Assembly: GCA_000231825.2 (NCBI GenBank)
Contig: JH720362.1
Location: 1-63,338, forward strand
From: Tetrahymena elliotti 4EA
Lineage: Eukaryota; Ciliophora; Oligohymenophorea; Hymenostomatida; Tetrahymenidae
DNA: 63,338 nt
Direction: 5' to 3'
The notes under the pieces were generated by a model that made no database searches, was not told where the DNA came from, and saw only the letters and a list, made by a program, of their open reading frames with translations. Below are positions 27,001 through 39,129 of the stretch, piece after piece; the first letter of the stretch is position 1, and each line of letters begins with the position of its first letter. A program made the translations under genes and the position numbers.

Positions 27001-27940
27001 TTGATTTTTCAAAATTATATTTCTTCAAGACTTCCTTATCTCTACTTAAATTATAATTCATAAAGAAAAGATCTATAATTCATTTAAAAGCTTATCATCA
27101 GATTAGCCTAATAATCATATTGAAAATAAAATATGGATTCAAGTTCTTAATAATCTAAAGGGGTTTCTAACTTTTTCAAATGGTTAATAAATTAATGATT
27201 TTTGAAATTACTTGAATTTGTTGTAAAATATTATTTTTTTGCTGTACTTTCTTATTAGCTGATACCAAATTTTTTGGAAACTTTTTTTATATTAACATCC
27301 AAGAATTGAAAAATTAGATTTTTTTTCATTTATTTTAATTAAATTGATTAAATTATTTACATATTTATGCAAATTAATGACATTTTTATTTATTTTTAAA
27401 GAAAACTTTTGGAATTATTTTAAATGTATTATTCGCTATTGAAAATTTTGAAAATTAAAAAATATTATTTTTTCAATTTTGAATTTTGTTTTTCATTTTA
27501 TAAAAATTTAATTTTAATAGATAAAGTTAAATAATAGAGTGTTTATCTCAACAAAACAAAAATGAAAGATGAAAGTACTGTTTTCTTTAAGCTTGAAATA
27601 TATTAAATTAAAAGTAATTATTAGTTTTCAAATAAAAATCTATATAAATATCATAAAGTCATTAAAAAAAATTAAGTATTGCTTGTCTATTTAAAACTTT
27701 CAATATTTCAATTATAATTTTACTAGTTTTCTTACTTTTTATAATTTTGAAATTAAACCTTTTGCACTAATCTGACAAATATTATTGTCTCTTTTTCAAA
27801 ATTATAATAATAAATATTAAATATTAATAAAATAATAATAAATTGGATTTAAGAAAGGGGAAAAAAAATTAAATTAAAGGAATGATTAAATATCAATAAA
27901 ACTCAAAAAAGTTAATCATTTGCTGGTAAATGAAAACTTT
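27001..27940. other. AT-rich spacer without features
   Basis: No coding segment, RNA gene or clear repeat copy until the repeat cluster begins near 27.95 kb. Confidence 0.5.
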
Positions 27941-27949
27941 AATTTTTTC

Positions 27950-30900
27950 AATAATGTATGTTAATAATAAAACACTATTTTTACATGAGTTTAACTTTCA
28001 AAATTTAGAGATTAGAACATTTTATTAAGCTAGATCCTAATCCTTATGTTCCCATTTAACCAATTTTGTTGTTACTTTTAATATAATTATTATATTGTAT
28101 GAAGAAAAACTTATGATAATAATCAAAATTTGATTAATATATTTAAAAATATCAAATAAAAATTAATAATATCTAATAAATTCAAGCAAATCTAAATCAT
28201 AAATCCTATTTTAATTAATAATTAATATTGAAACACAACACAATTTTTACCCAAGGTCAAGATTTAAATTTTAGAGATTAGAACATTTGGAAAGCTCTTA
28301 TACTAGTCCCTATCCACCAAATTCACCAATATTATTATAGCTTTTTGAAAAATTATAAAAATATATCTTGCAATAAAGAAATAAAGACAGACTCAGACAA
28401 ACTAAAAATGTGAATAAATTTTAAATCAGCAAATGATAAATAAAATGGGAGATAAACATTAAGAACTCTTAAATTGATTATAAATTTAATTGATAATTAA
28501 TAATCAAATAATATATTTACTAAAGATTAAGAACCAAATTTTAGAGATAAGGGCATTTTGCTAACTCAGAACCTAATCCTTTTGTACCTATTTCTCCAAT
28601 CTTATTCCACCTTTTAAAAAATTATAATAATAAATATTAAACAAAAAAATTTTTAAAACAAAAAATCAAAATCAAAATTAAAAGCAAGAACTAAATAACA
28701 AGATAACCTAAATTAGTGTGTTGCTCATAAATTTAAGTTTTTAACTAAAAAATGAATTACTAATTTAAAAACTATATTTTTACCTCAAGTTAAGAGTCAG
28801 TTTTTTGAGATTAGAGCATTTTGCTAACTCAGATCCTAAACCTTATGCCCCTGCTTCTCCAATATTGTTTTCTCTTTTAAAATATTACAAAAATAAAAAT
28901 TTAATAACAAATATAAATAAATATTAATGAATAAGTCAACCAACTTCTATAAACTATAGTTATTCAATTGCTTAAATTTAAGGGTTAATTAATTCATAAA
29001 TGTATAAAAAATATTGCAAATCTATCTTTACATAAGTTAAAGATCCAACATTTAAAGTTAAGAACATTATAATAACTCAGACCCTAATCCCTTAATACCT
29101 ACATCTCCAACTTTATTAATCCTTTAAAAAAATTATAAATGTAAATTTTGGTTAAAAAGATTCTAGAAGAGTGAGAAAGTATTTCAATAATCAAGAAATA
29201 TGAAAAAATAAAAATATTAATGTATAACCTTTTTTAAGTAAAACAATAATAAGATAAATATGATAAATTTTAGTGTTTTTGTACTTAAAATACATTTAAT
29301 TTATACTGAAATATAATTTTTACCCAAGGTTAAGAGTCAAATTTTAGAGATTAAAGCATTTTGCTAAGTTATTTCCTAAAGCTTAAACACCCATTTGACC
29401 AATTTTGTTCTCTCTTTTTAAAAAAATTTAAAAACAATTATTTGAATAAAAAAATATTTAGAGAATGAGAAATTATAAAAACTAATTTTTGAAAAAAAAT
29501 AATAAAAATGGATGAAAACTTCAGTAAACTTAAATTAGTAATTCTCTTATAAATTTAAGTCTTTTGTTTATTCAAAAATTCATAAATGGTATTGAAGCAC
29601 TGTTTTTACTAGAGATTAAGAACCAAAGTCTAGAGATTAGAGCACTTTGCTAAACCCGATCCTAATCTCTAAGTGCCCATTTCACCAGTTTTGCTAGATC
29701 TTTTAAGAAATTATAAAAATATAACATTAGAATAAAAAAAGATTAATTTTAAAAAAAAGAAATAAAAGTTAATTAATGAACAAAATATCAAATAAAGTTT
29801 GATCAAATGAGTTAGTAAATCATAAATTAAAGTGTCTTTTATTCAAAAACGCATAATTAATCTAGAAACACTGTTTTTACTGAAGATTAAGAGTCAAAAC
29901 TTAGAGATTAGAGCATTTTGCTAATTCAGATCCTAGTACTTATGCTCCTATTTCGCCAATTTTGTTCTGCCTTTAAAAAAATTAAAAAATATTTACTGAA
30001 TAAAGAAATCTCTAAAGATTAAGCTAATAAAAAGTAATATGAATCAAATTTAAAAATAACAAATAAAAATTAACTAATGAGTCTTTTATGTGAAAATAAA
30101 TTAAAGTCTCTATTTATTCCTTCATGAGAAAATGCATATTTAACATTGAAAAACTATTTTTACATGAGTTCAAGAGTTAAGGTTTAGAGATTAGAGCATT
30201 ATGCTAAGCCAGAGGCTAATCTTTAAACCCCTATTTCACCTATATTATCATAGCTTTTAAATATTAAGGAAATGAGTTTTGAATAAAGAAATATTGAGTA
30301 TATATAAATAAGAAAATAGGGAATGAAAATTAATAATTGAGCCAAATATCAAAAAAAGCCAACTATTAAATAGTGGCTTAATAATTTTAGTCTCTGTTTA
30401 TTCTTTTAGATAATTAATATTGAAAAGCTTTTTTACCCAAGGCTAAGAGTAAAAGTTTAGAGATTAGAGCATTTTGCTAACTAAGATCCTAAAGCTTAAG
30501 CACCACTTTAACCAATACTGTTGTTGCTTATACAAAATAAAAAATAATTACTGAATAAAGAAAAGAATTAAAAAAAGATTAAAAGGTGAATAAATTTGAA
30601 AACAATAAATAAAAAATAATTAATGAGCCTAAGACATCCATAGTAAACCAAAATAAATTAGTTAGCGAGTTTTCCATAAATTTTAGTGTTCATTAAATCA
30701 AAAAATGAATAATTAGTTTTATCTCTATTTTTACCTAATGTCAAGAGTTAATATTTAGAGATGAGAAAATTTAGTGAAACTAGACCCTAATTCTTATAAA
30801 CCATTTTGTCCAATATTTTTGTTCCTATAAAAAATAAATGGAATAAAGAAAAGAATGAAAAAATGTGAATTAAATTTGAAAAAAATAAAAAGTAATTAAT

Positions 30901-30980
30901 TAATGAGTGAAATAGCAACTAAACTTAAAATAGTGTGTTGCTCATAAATTTAAATGCTTATTAAATTAAAAAGAATTAAT
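27950..30980 (+). repeat. Eleven-copy cluster of the ~275-bp hairpin-core repeat
   Basis: Eleven copies lie in the same orientation, with cores near 28,009, 28,276, 28,546, 28,808, 29,055, 29,348, 29,633, 29,906, 30,188, 30,461 and 30,758, so the period is 247-297 bp. Each copy has a conserved block of about 100 bp: TTTTTACC, then TTAAGAGTCA, then GATTAGAGCATTTTGCTAA, CTCAGATCCTAATCC, TATGCCCCTATTTCTCCAAT and a closing T-rich CTTTTAAAAAATTATAA. The rest of each unit is variable AT-rich DNA. Within the core, GATTAG pairs with CTAATC and AGCA with TGCT around TTT. No ORF is conserved between copies. The same family recurs inverted at 59.5-63.3 kb. Confidence 0.85.
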
Positions 30981-31049
30981 TTATATAGAAATATTGTTTT
31001 TATTAGAGAAATGAAAGAAAGATATTATTTGTTTTTATAAAAAATGAAA

Positions 31050-31280
31050 AATTTTACCGTAAGTTAATATGAACATTTGAATATGATGTTAAGTTAGAGC
31101 TCAGTAACTTTTAAGATATAAATAGTAAAATATATTTTATATCTAATGAAATTGAAGTACATCACTAAGATTTGTAAAATATTTTATATACTAAATTGAC
31201 ATTGATTTATTTTTTTAAATTTGTTTCAAAATCAAATTAAAAATTAATTAGTTAATAATTAATAAGAAAACTTTTAGTTT
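31050..31280. repeat. Dispersed repeat copy 1 (partner at 45.7 kb)
   Basis: The stretch containing gagctcagtaacttttaag, then gaaattgaagtacatcacta and agatttgtaaaat, is matched in order at 45,700-45,910 (gagcttagtacctttaaat, gaaattgaagtacttcagca, agatttgtaaaat), followed in both by a similar taattagttaataattaat-like tail. Two copies of a dispersed sequence; no coding potential. Confidence 0.65.
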
Positions 31281-31801
31281 GATTAGCTCAGAAATATTCC
31301 TGATCTATGCAATATCTTTTTTAACCTTTAATTAATCCTATCTTTGAAAATTTGTTAATTTTTATTTAGTAGATATTTACCATGTAAAGATAATAATATG
31401 TTTTGTATAATTTGAAAATATTAAAATAACACAATAAGATAGATATTATTAGATGTTTATTCTTTAAAATACTGCTAATCCTCATTAATTAAGGTGAATT
31501 AAATTAAGTAAAATTTTTGATTAAAGTTGAGAAAGTTAACTATTTTAAGTCTATCTTTGATATTCATTTACACAAACAAATAGATTTTATCCCTGCTTAT
31601 TTAAATTTTGAAAATATTTTTTAGCAAAAAAACATTAAAAAGCAGATTTTTAATCCTATTTTAAATACTCAGCTTGAAAAGAATAATCTCCAATTAGTAA
31701 GCAAGTAAGCAAGAAAAAGAATAAATTAGATATAAAATAGAAATATTGAAAGAATGAATAATAATTAGTGAATACAAATTTAGAGTGAAATAAAATAGAA
31801 A

Positions 31802-33204
31802 TCACAATTTAATAATAGTAATATTTTCAGGTAGATTATAATAATTTTTAGAGTCTTGTTACAGGCTAAACAAGATGGTTTTTTAATTTTGAATAAATTC
31901 TAGGAAATAATTGAACTTGTTAATATTTTCATTGTATTTATCTTATTCCAAAAAATATTCACAAGAATCAATCAAGAGAAGAGTTTATAAGTTTGAAGAG
32001 TTGTTTAATTATTTTTTAATAAAAGATGACAACTGTTAAAAGAATTACTAAATTCGATTGAGAGATGTTATTCGAGCAATTTCTCTTAGGTTAAAATATC
32101 TAATTTTATATTTAACTTAGATTTCATCTTCAATAGAATATTCAGAGGAATTGTTATTTTATTTGTTGAAAAGAGAAATTTATTATTTAATTAAGTATTT
32201 TAATATCTAAAATTTTGTTTCTTGTTATTATGTTCCATTAGATTTAAAAGTAACAAGGGCTCTGTTTTTATCTAAAAATTGGTGATCGTTATTATTATGA
32301 TTAATAGTTGAAGAATAAGTCAGCCATTAATTAAGTTTTTATATTTAATTTTGTGCTTCTTGGTCAAGACTAAGATTAATAATTTCATGCAAATAAGTTG
32401 ATTTTGGTGTTTTGTAAAACTTGTTAAATTTCAGCAAGGAAGAGTAATCAATTTTGATATCAAACAAGCTCAAATTTTAGCAAATAAACATCTAATTATG
32501 AATGATGGCATCTTCGTATTAAATAGAATCAATTTTAAATGCAACAAAATTTTCTAAAATTTGAACATTAATAATTGTGTTAGTGCAAAATATCTAATTT
32601 TATCTGATTAATTATCTCTTCAGGATTTCTTCTACATCCAAAACTTAAGGAATAAAGAAAAGATTTAAGCTATCAGAAACAAATGAAACATTAATTTTAA
32701 CAACTTCGCCTTTTTAATAAATAAATTAAAATAAATTACAAATTAATGAATAATAAATATTCTACTAACTTCATAAGCCTTCTTGATTATTTCTACTTCA
32801 GTATATCTTTCTTATTCATCGTGATAAGTGAATTGATTTAGCTCTACATGAGAAAAATCCTCATCTGATAATTTGACAATAAATTAGCTAATAATATTAT
32901 TTTTCCCACCCAGCGATCTCAAAATAAATTAGCAACTTTTATTTTCTTGAATTTATTTTTTCACATCCTCATAATCCTTTTTATTTAGTCTAATATAATT
33001 AAAAATTTAGTTCTTATCTTGCGTTTTTGAAGTAGAAATTATCATTCTTTTTTCTAACCCTTCTAATTTAAGAACAACAAATCTTTCTTTGCAAACTAAA
33101 TCAATAAATTTAATTCTTCTTAATTTCTTTCTGATTTTGATAGCAAATAACAAATTTTACCAATACAAATAGAACTAAAGGAACTAAAAGCAAATTTCAT
33201 TCAT
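31802..33204 (-). CDS. Unknown protein, possible Cdc48/PEX-like N domain and degenerate AAA fold
   Basis: Minus-strand gene with exons 33204-32766 and 32709-31802; intron 32710-32765 (GTAGAATA..AAAAG) and both phases close to 448 residues ending in TGA. Not recognised with certainty. Visible features: a Lys/Arg-rich start, LRSLGGKNNIISQF near residue 90, then EILKRQLIRQ and LENFVAFKIDSI near 190-220, a position where Cdc48/PEX-type N domains have a similar beta pattern. Near 300 VTFKSNGTQQQ sits where an AAA P-loop would be but lacks GKT. Near 400 TLLLIDSCEYFL resembles a Walker B strand, followed by ITIIKL at the end. The AAA idea is an inference from pattern only. The start codon lies inside the tandem repeats of 33.15-33.88 kb, so the first residues are uncertain. 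Confidence 0.6.
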
Positions 33205-33885
33205 TTTCTAACCAAAAAAAATAAATTTCAAAAAAGAAACATTTTTTTCTTAAAAAATGAGGGCAAAAAATTTAATTCTTTCTTTTAAAATGATGTTAAA
33301 TATCTTCTAACAAAAAAATCAATATCAAAAAAGAAACATTTTTTTATCCACAAATGAAAGTGATAAATTTAATTCTTTCTGTGTTTCTTTCAATATGATA
33401 TTGAATAGCTTTCTTCAAGATAAATAGAACTATTTAAATCATATTCATTCATTTTGCAATAAGAAAATAAATTTAGAAAAAGGAAACATTTTTTTGCTTG
33501 TAATCTCAATATATTCTTAGTTACGAATTATCTGGTTCTTTATGATATTGCTTTATATGATATTTAATAACAATTAAATTCTGTAAAGATTAATAATACT
33601 AAATATACCAAAAAGAATAAAAGTTATTTTCATTCATTTTTAAACAAAAAAATCATTTATAATAAAAGAAATATTTTTTTATTTGCTAACATGATAATTA
33701 AATTAAATTTAATTTTCTTTCTTTGTTGTTTCTTTTGGATCCTAATTTGTATGATAGTTAACAACAAAATTATGCAACAAAAAATAGAACTACCAAACTC
33801 AAAACTAAATTTCATTCATTTTCTACAAAAGAAAAAATATTTCAAAAAAAGAAACATTTTTACTTTAAGCAAATAAACTAAAGTG
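33150..33885. repeat. Short tandem repeat, about 100-200 bp units
   Basis: Four to five diverged copies share TTCATTCATTTTCTAAC-like and AAAAAAGAAACATTTTTTT-like segments, near 33,195, 33,325, 33,450, 33,625 and 33,810. The short frame at 33,691-33,876 lies wholly inside these copies and is not a credible gene. The array overlaps the proposed 5' end of the minus-strand gene. Confidence 0.6.
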
Positions 33886-34130
33886 ATTATCTTAATTCTT
33901 TCTTGTCTTCATTTTAAATTCTTGAATTACAAAAAAGGCTTCAAAAATCAAAAGGACTCAAAACTAAACTAATTTGATTTATTTATTCCTTCTAACAAAA
34001 ATTAAATTTCAAGAAATTTGATTCAAAAGAGATTAAAGTAGGATTATCAGCTTATTAATAATTTGGAACATAGTTTTTGGATGAAAAAACCCAAAATCAA
34101 AATCTTTTTTTGTTCATTGAATATCGAAAT

Positions 34131-34202
34131 AGCAGGGTGGCGAAGTGGAATCGCGTTGGGCTCATAACTCAAAGGTCGGAGGATCGAAACCTCTCTCTGC
34201 TA
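34131..34202 (+). tRNA. Initiator tRNA-Met (CAT)
   Basis: A 72-nt intronless cloverleaf. The acceptor stem AGCAGGG pairs with CTCTGCT, discriminator A. The D arm reads TGGCGAAGTGGAATCGC, the anticodon loop CTCATAA gives CAT, and the T arm carries GGATCGAAACC. ATCGAAA in place of TTCGANT and the terminal A1:T72 pair are hallmarks of eukaryotic initiator tRNA. The anticodon stem has G-G-G on the 5' side but C-T-C on the 3' side, so the middle of the three usual G:C pairs is a G:T. CCA is not encoded, as expected. Confidence 0.95.
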
Positions 34203-34206
34203 TAAA

Positions 34207-34212
34207 TTTTTT
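34207..34212 (+). terminator. RNA polymerase III T-run
   Basis: Six T starting four bases after the tRNA, the usual Pol III stop; more T-runs follow. In such AT-rich DNA the run alone would mean little, but its position fits. Confidence 0.6.
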
Positions 34213-34568
34213 ATTTTTTTGATGAATTAATTAGATGAAATTCAAAAAATAATAAATCATATCTCATTCAATCTTAATAGAAATTAATTTAATTTGTTAA
34301 AAGAGAAATATATTGTAAATAAATGAAGAATATATCTAAAAATATGATTTGTTGGTTGGCTTACTAGTTTTTTTTTTGAAATTTAAGACTGAATTTGTTT
34401 GTTAACGTTTAAAATCAAGAAACAAAGAAAGTATTAATAAAATAAATAGATAATGAATTAAATAAAGCATTATAGATAGATAGATGAATAGTCAGTTTGA
34501 TGCAATTAATTGAATTATTAAATTCAAAAGAAATTTAATTTATAATTTGTTTGATTTTTATTTGCTAA

Positions 34569-37500
34569 ATGAATATGAATAAGAGTATTTAAAGTAAGAG
34601 CAACCCAAGAACTCCAATAAATTAAAAGAAATATAGCTAAAATTTTTATTTTTAGAATCCAGCTAGTTAGTAGAAAAATTGCGGGAGCATTAGCAACAAT
34701 AACAACATTGAAATGAAGGGGAAGCAATTGAATTTTAATGAGGGATAATTGGATTAATAAGATAAAATTCATTAAATATAATTTAGTTCAAATAGCAGTA
34801 ACAATGACATATTTTATGCTTCTAAGAATGGCAGCAATAATGTGAATAATCAACTCCATTTAGATTTAATGAATTAGGAGTTTATTGATGAAGAGAATAA
34901 GATTAAATAGTCATTTGTTTAAAATGCATAAGGCAGCGTTGCTTAGAATTTTTATGAGATACAATCATCAAAATCTTCAATGATTTGTTTAGCTACTCCA
35001 TAGAATCCTTAAAAAAGACTTCAAAAGAATCCATCAGTGATATCGATTTACAATAATGAAGGAAATAAAAGCAACAACCCCACAACAGGATAAAGGGGCA
35101 GTCAGGAAAATATCTTCAATGGAAAGAGAATTTAAAATAACATATCAGCTAAAAATAGCAGCAATATTAGTGCTTTATCTTCTATAAATATATCAAATTA
35201 CACTTCTGAATAAATACAAAAGAGCAATAATATTAGTATTGCATAATTTTAATTGCAACCATCTCAGGATTAAAACTCACTTTTCAAAGAGCTCATTGGA
35301 TTTTAACAATAAAAGTCGAATGAGCTAGATAAAAAGGTCAATGGGAATTTCTAAAGTTTTCATTCAAATTAAATACAAAACAATTAGCTTGAAGCTGATA
35401 CTTTCTTAAAAAGACATTCACCTATTTAATAAGAAATACCTAACAAAGGCTTAGTAAATAATATTGGATTATTAGATACAGCCAGTGGTTGCTAAGATTA
35501 TTCTAATTTTTTAAAAGAAAATAAAAACAACAATAAAAATAATATAAACATTCAAAAGAGTTATCAGCATAATGCTTCAAAAACTCCACAAAGAAAAATC
35601 AGTAACACATCCAAGGTATCTCTTAATGCTACACCTTCTAATTTAAGTACTATCTCATATGATAATCAAAAGAAAAAAAGTAGCTAAAAAAGCACTCTAA
35701 AAATAATCCAAGACTCAAGCAGCTACAACAGCTACATCCAACAACAATAAAAATAATAAAACCAATGCTTTTAAATAGACAATAAATACTAATTTCTCAG
35801 CAATCAAGATCTAAAATAGCAATAACAACAACAGCATCAAACAATAAATCATTAATAATCTCTATAAATTCCATAAAAATATAACAACAACTTGTATAGT
35901 AATAATAATGTAAATTAGAAAAATAACTCTTCTTAATAAATAAATCCAATGTCGTCAATTTCTATTTAATCTTAAAATTCTTTAAGCTAAAACTAACTTG
36001 TTTTTTAAAATTAATTTGAGTAATTCTAAATAGATCCGTTGAATAACAACAATAGCTAATAATTTGATAAGCAATTTTATTCTATAAATTAAAGATATTA
36101 TGGTCTGAACAATGACTAATTTGACAAAGAAAATGTCATTCATTAACTTAACACTGAATAAAAGCCTTCCTAAGAAATCACACTTGAAAAATTCGATAAA
36201 GAAAACAAATTTTCAAGATTAAATTCATCTAAATCAACCAATTCCCTTGCATATAAAAATCATACTCATTCATAAGATATTTTAGCAACAAATCAATTTG
36301 ATAAAAATAAACTTTTAACCCATCAAATTAAACAAAATGAAAATCAAAGCATTTAAAAACCACCTGTGACACAAGAAGAAGATTATTCTGTTCCTTAAGA
36401 ATTACAAAATTCTTTCTAAATGAATAAAAACATGAGCAAATTAAATATTCTTACTACAATCAGAGCATCTGAAATTGATTTACTAAAAGGTAATGAAAAA
36501 ACTAATCAATCATAACTCAACACAACAAATGCAAATAGATATTCTATTCAAAACACAAGTCCAAGAGCAGACCAATAAAATTCAGCCTAATACAGTATCA
36601 TATAAAACAATATAAAATCCCCATAAGGTCTCCTCAGAAATTAATCTAATTAATTGAACTTCCAAAACACCCCAAAACTTCAGCTTTACAAAGGTAAAGA
36701 AAACAGAAGAGAAGGTCTCCTCAGTGCATATTCCAGCAAATCCTTCAACATTCAACAGTAACCCCAACAGTAACAGCAACAATAGCAACTACAATAAATA
36801 CAAAATCAATAATAACTTCAATAAATACAAGTACAAAATCAACAGCAACAATAAAACTAAATCAATAACAACAACAATAATAATAATTTATATAATGGCA
36901 ATGAAACTTAAAGATAATTTAATAACAGATAAAGCATTGACTCATTCTTAGATGTAACAACCAAAAATATTCCATAAACTTTTATAAGTCAAGAAAAGCA
37001 AACAAAACTGTCAATTTAACACAAGAACAAAAGTCATAGAAGAAATTGTAATTGTGATAATGATGAAAATATGATGGAGTCTTGTTCTAAAGTTTACAAT
37101 TGGCTTGGAATTAACAAAGAATAATCTTAATTAAACTCAACGCTTTTCTTTTCTTCAATGCCTTCAGATTTCGATAATAAAATTCAACTTTAAATACAAA
37201 AAGATGTTCTGAGAACATATTAAAATTATGAATTCTTTTGGAATCCATAAATCTAACAATCAGTATAAAATATTTTATATAAATACATTACTCAATATCC
37301 TGAAGTTGGTATGATTTTCTTCTTCATTTTATATTTTTAATTAAATTGTTTTAATTTTATAGGATATGTCCAAGGAATGAATTTGATTGTTGGATATCTA
37401 ATTTGGCATGCTGATGAGCATTGCGCTTTTGAACTTTTATGTAAAATATGCAAGATCCTCAATCTTAATGACTTACTCAAACCAGGTATTTATTATGAAT

Positions 37501-38027
37501 TTAATTTCACTTTTATATACTAACATTATTATTTAAGGATTTCCTGATTTACAAAAACATCTGAAGACAATTGAAGTGATTATGATTCTTAATTGTCCTT
37601 AAATATATCAAATACTCAATAAATACGATTTACATCCATCTATGTTTATTTCTGAATGGATTTTAGTCCTTCTCACAGACATTATTCCTCTAGAATATTC
37701 AGTAAATCGATTTTATTTTTGGAAATTTAACTTTTTTTAATGTATTTGGTTTAATAAAATAATTAGCATCTCGTTTTACAGGGAGTATTCAAAGATGGCT
37801 GGATATTTTTCTATAGAACTGTTATTAATTTAATTAAAATACTACTTAAAAAACTAGAAAATTTAGAAGACCAAAGTGAAATTCTATATGTTCTTAAATC
37901 AGTTAGATCAAGATAAAAAGAATACCAAATTGATTGGAGTTAAATACTTGTTGCATAACAACCTTTTATTACAAATGAATTCATTGAAAATATATAAACA
38001 CACATAAGCGTCAATGAAATAAAATGA
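34569..38027 (+). CDS. TBC-domain Rab GTPase-activating protein with Gln/Asn-rich N terminus
   Basis: Exons 34569-37308, 37363-37485, 37538-37701 and 37782-38027 close in phase to 1,090 residues. The first 870 residues or so are low-complexity, rich in Asn, Gln and Ser, with poly-Gln tracts written in mixed CAA/CAG/TAA/TAG codons around 36.75-36.87 kb. The last 210 residues are a TBC domain: IQKDVLRTYQNYEFF carries the arginine finger near residue 880, GYVQGMNLIVGYLIW carries the glutamine finger near 916, followed by GFPDLQKHL, PSMFISEWILVLLTDIIP and GVFKDGWIFFYR. TBC proteins stimulate GTP hydrolysis by Rab GTPases in membrane traffic; both catalytic residues are present, so it is probably active. 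The short introns all fall within the TBC part. The start is the first ATG of the long frame; it is not proven. Confidence 0.9.
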
Positions 38028-39129
38028 ATTCAATTAACTATCTAACAAACCAACCAACTATCTAATATTCCTATCTACCTTCCCTATAACTTAATATAAT
38101 AAAAAATATCTTAATAATTTAAAAATCAATTAACTTAAAACTTCAACTTATTCTATTGAGTTTAAAATATTTATTGTTTATATCAATCCTATCATATCCC
38201 TTTATTATTAATTTATTCTTCGCTCTTAAATAATAACACTTTTCTTCACTCATAATCAAATAAATAAAAACATTTACTCATCATTTTTTCAAAAATATTA
38301 ATTAAAATAAAACAATAAAAAAAATTTATTTATTTATTTTCTAAATACTAGATCAAAAAAAATCACACATAGTTTTCAAGTTAGTTGAAAAATTAAAGTA
38401 TTATTATTGTGATAAGAAATTTATAAATGGTAATGAAAAATATTTATTAATATTAATGCGTAGATAGATAAATACGGTCACTGGCAAGGTGTAATTAACA
38501 ATAGAAATTAAATTTACTCAATAAAGCTAGAAATATTCATTTTTGTTAGTGGTTGATCAAAACAGAAAATTTTGAGTTGAATCCAGTGAAATCGATTCAA
38601 AAAATCAACAGTTTTTTTTACTTTTTAATTTGAATGAAGAAATTTAATTGATTAATAAATCAATTTAATACATGATATTCAAAAAATCTTAATTAAAAAA
38701 TTGAATAGTATCTAAACAACTTAATTTATTAATCGAGTTTATTTTAAGTTAGAAAAGAAGGATTTAGATTTAAATTTTCAATTTGGAATAATATTGGAAT
38801 GTTTGTATTTTGTTAATATGAATGGAAATATATTTAAATAATGTCTCTCTTTATGGTGACCAATAAATTAATATAAATTTTTGTAAGATTTTAGATTTAA
38901 TAATTTGTTGTTTGTATGGATTGATTGATTTATTGATTTTTTAATTGGATGCTGAATAAAATATAACTATTGATTATCTTACATTAATTAATAATTACAT
39001 CTAAAATTTAAAAGAAGGCATGAAGAAATACTAACTAGATAATTTGGAAGTAAGCCAAATATTTATTCTTTAAATTCAATTAGAATTCTGATTAGCGAGC
39101 ATTATTTTACAAGAGTTGAATATTTTTTT
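38028..39129. other. AT-rich spacer
   Basis: No gene, RNA or repeat that I can support between the TBC gene and the coiled-coil gene. A short open segment just before 39,130 (reading ISEHYFTRVEYFF) could be part of the next gene's 5' exon. Confidence 0.5.

Noticed and set aside
27950..30980. CRISPR-like array
   Set aside because: Core is about 100 bp with spacing and spacers far too long and variable, and the genome is eukaryotic.
31530..32690. Plus-strand open segments (for example LLQAKQDGFLILNKF)
   Set aside because: Opposite a minus-strand gene whose exons close in phase; the plus-strand pieces change frame and hit TGA repeatedly.
33691..33876. 61-residue frame on the plus strand
   Set aside because: It lies wholly inside diverged tandem repeat copies and is hydrophobic/Lys-rich by composition.
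36582..36788. Leu-rich minus-strand frame
   Set aside because: Antisense to the Gln-rich part of the TBC protein; CAA/CAG repeats read backwards as Leu.
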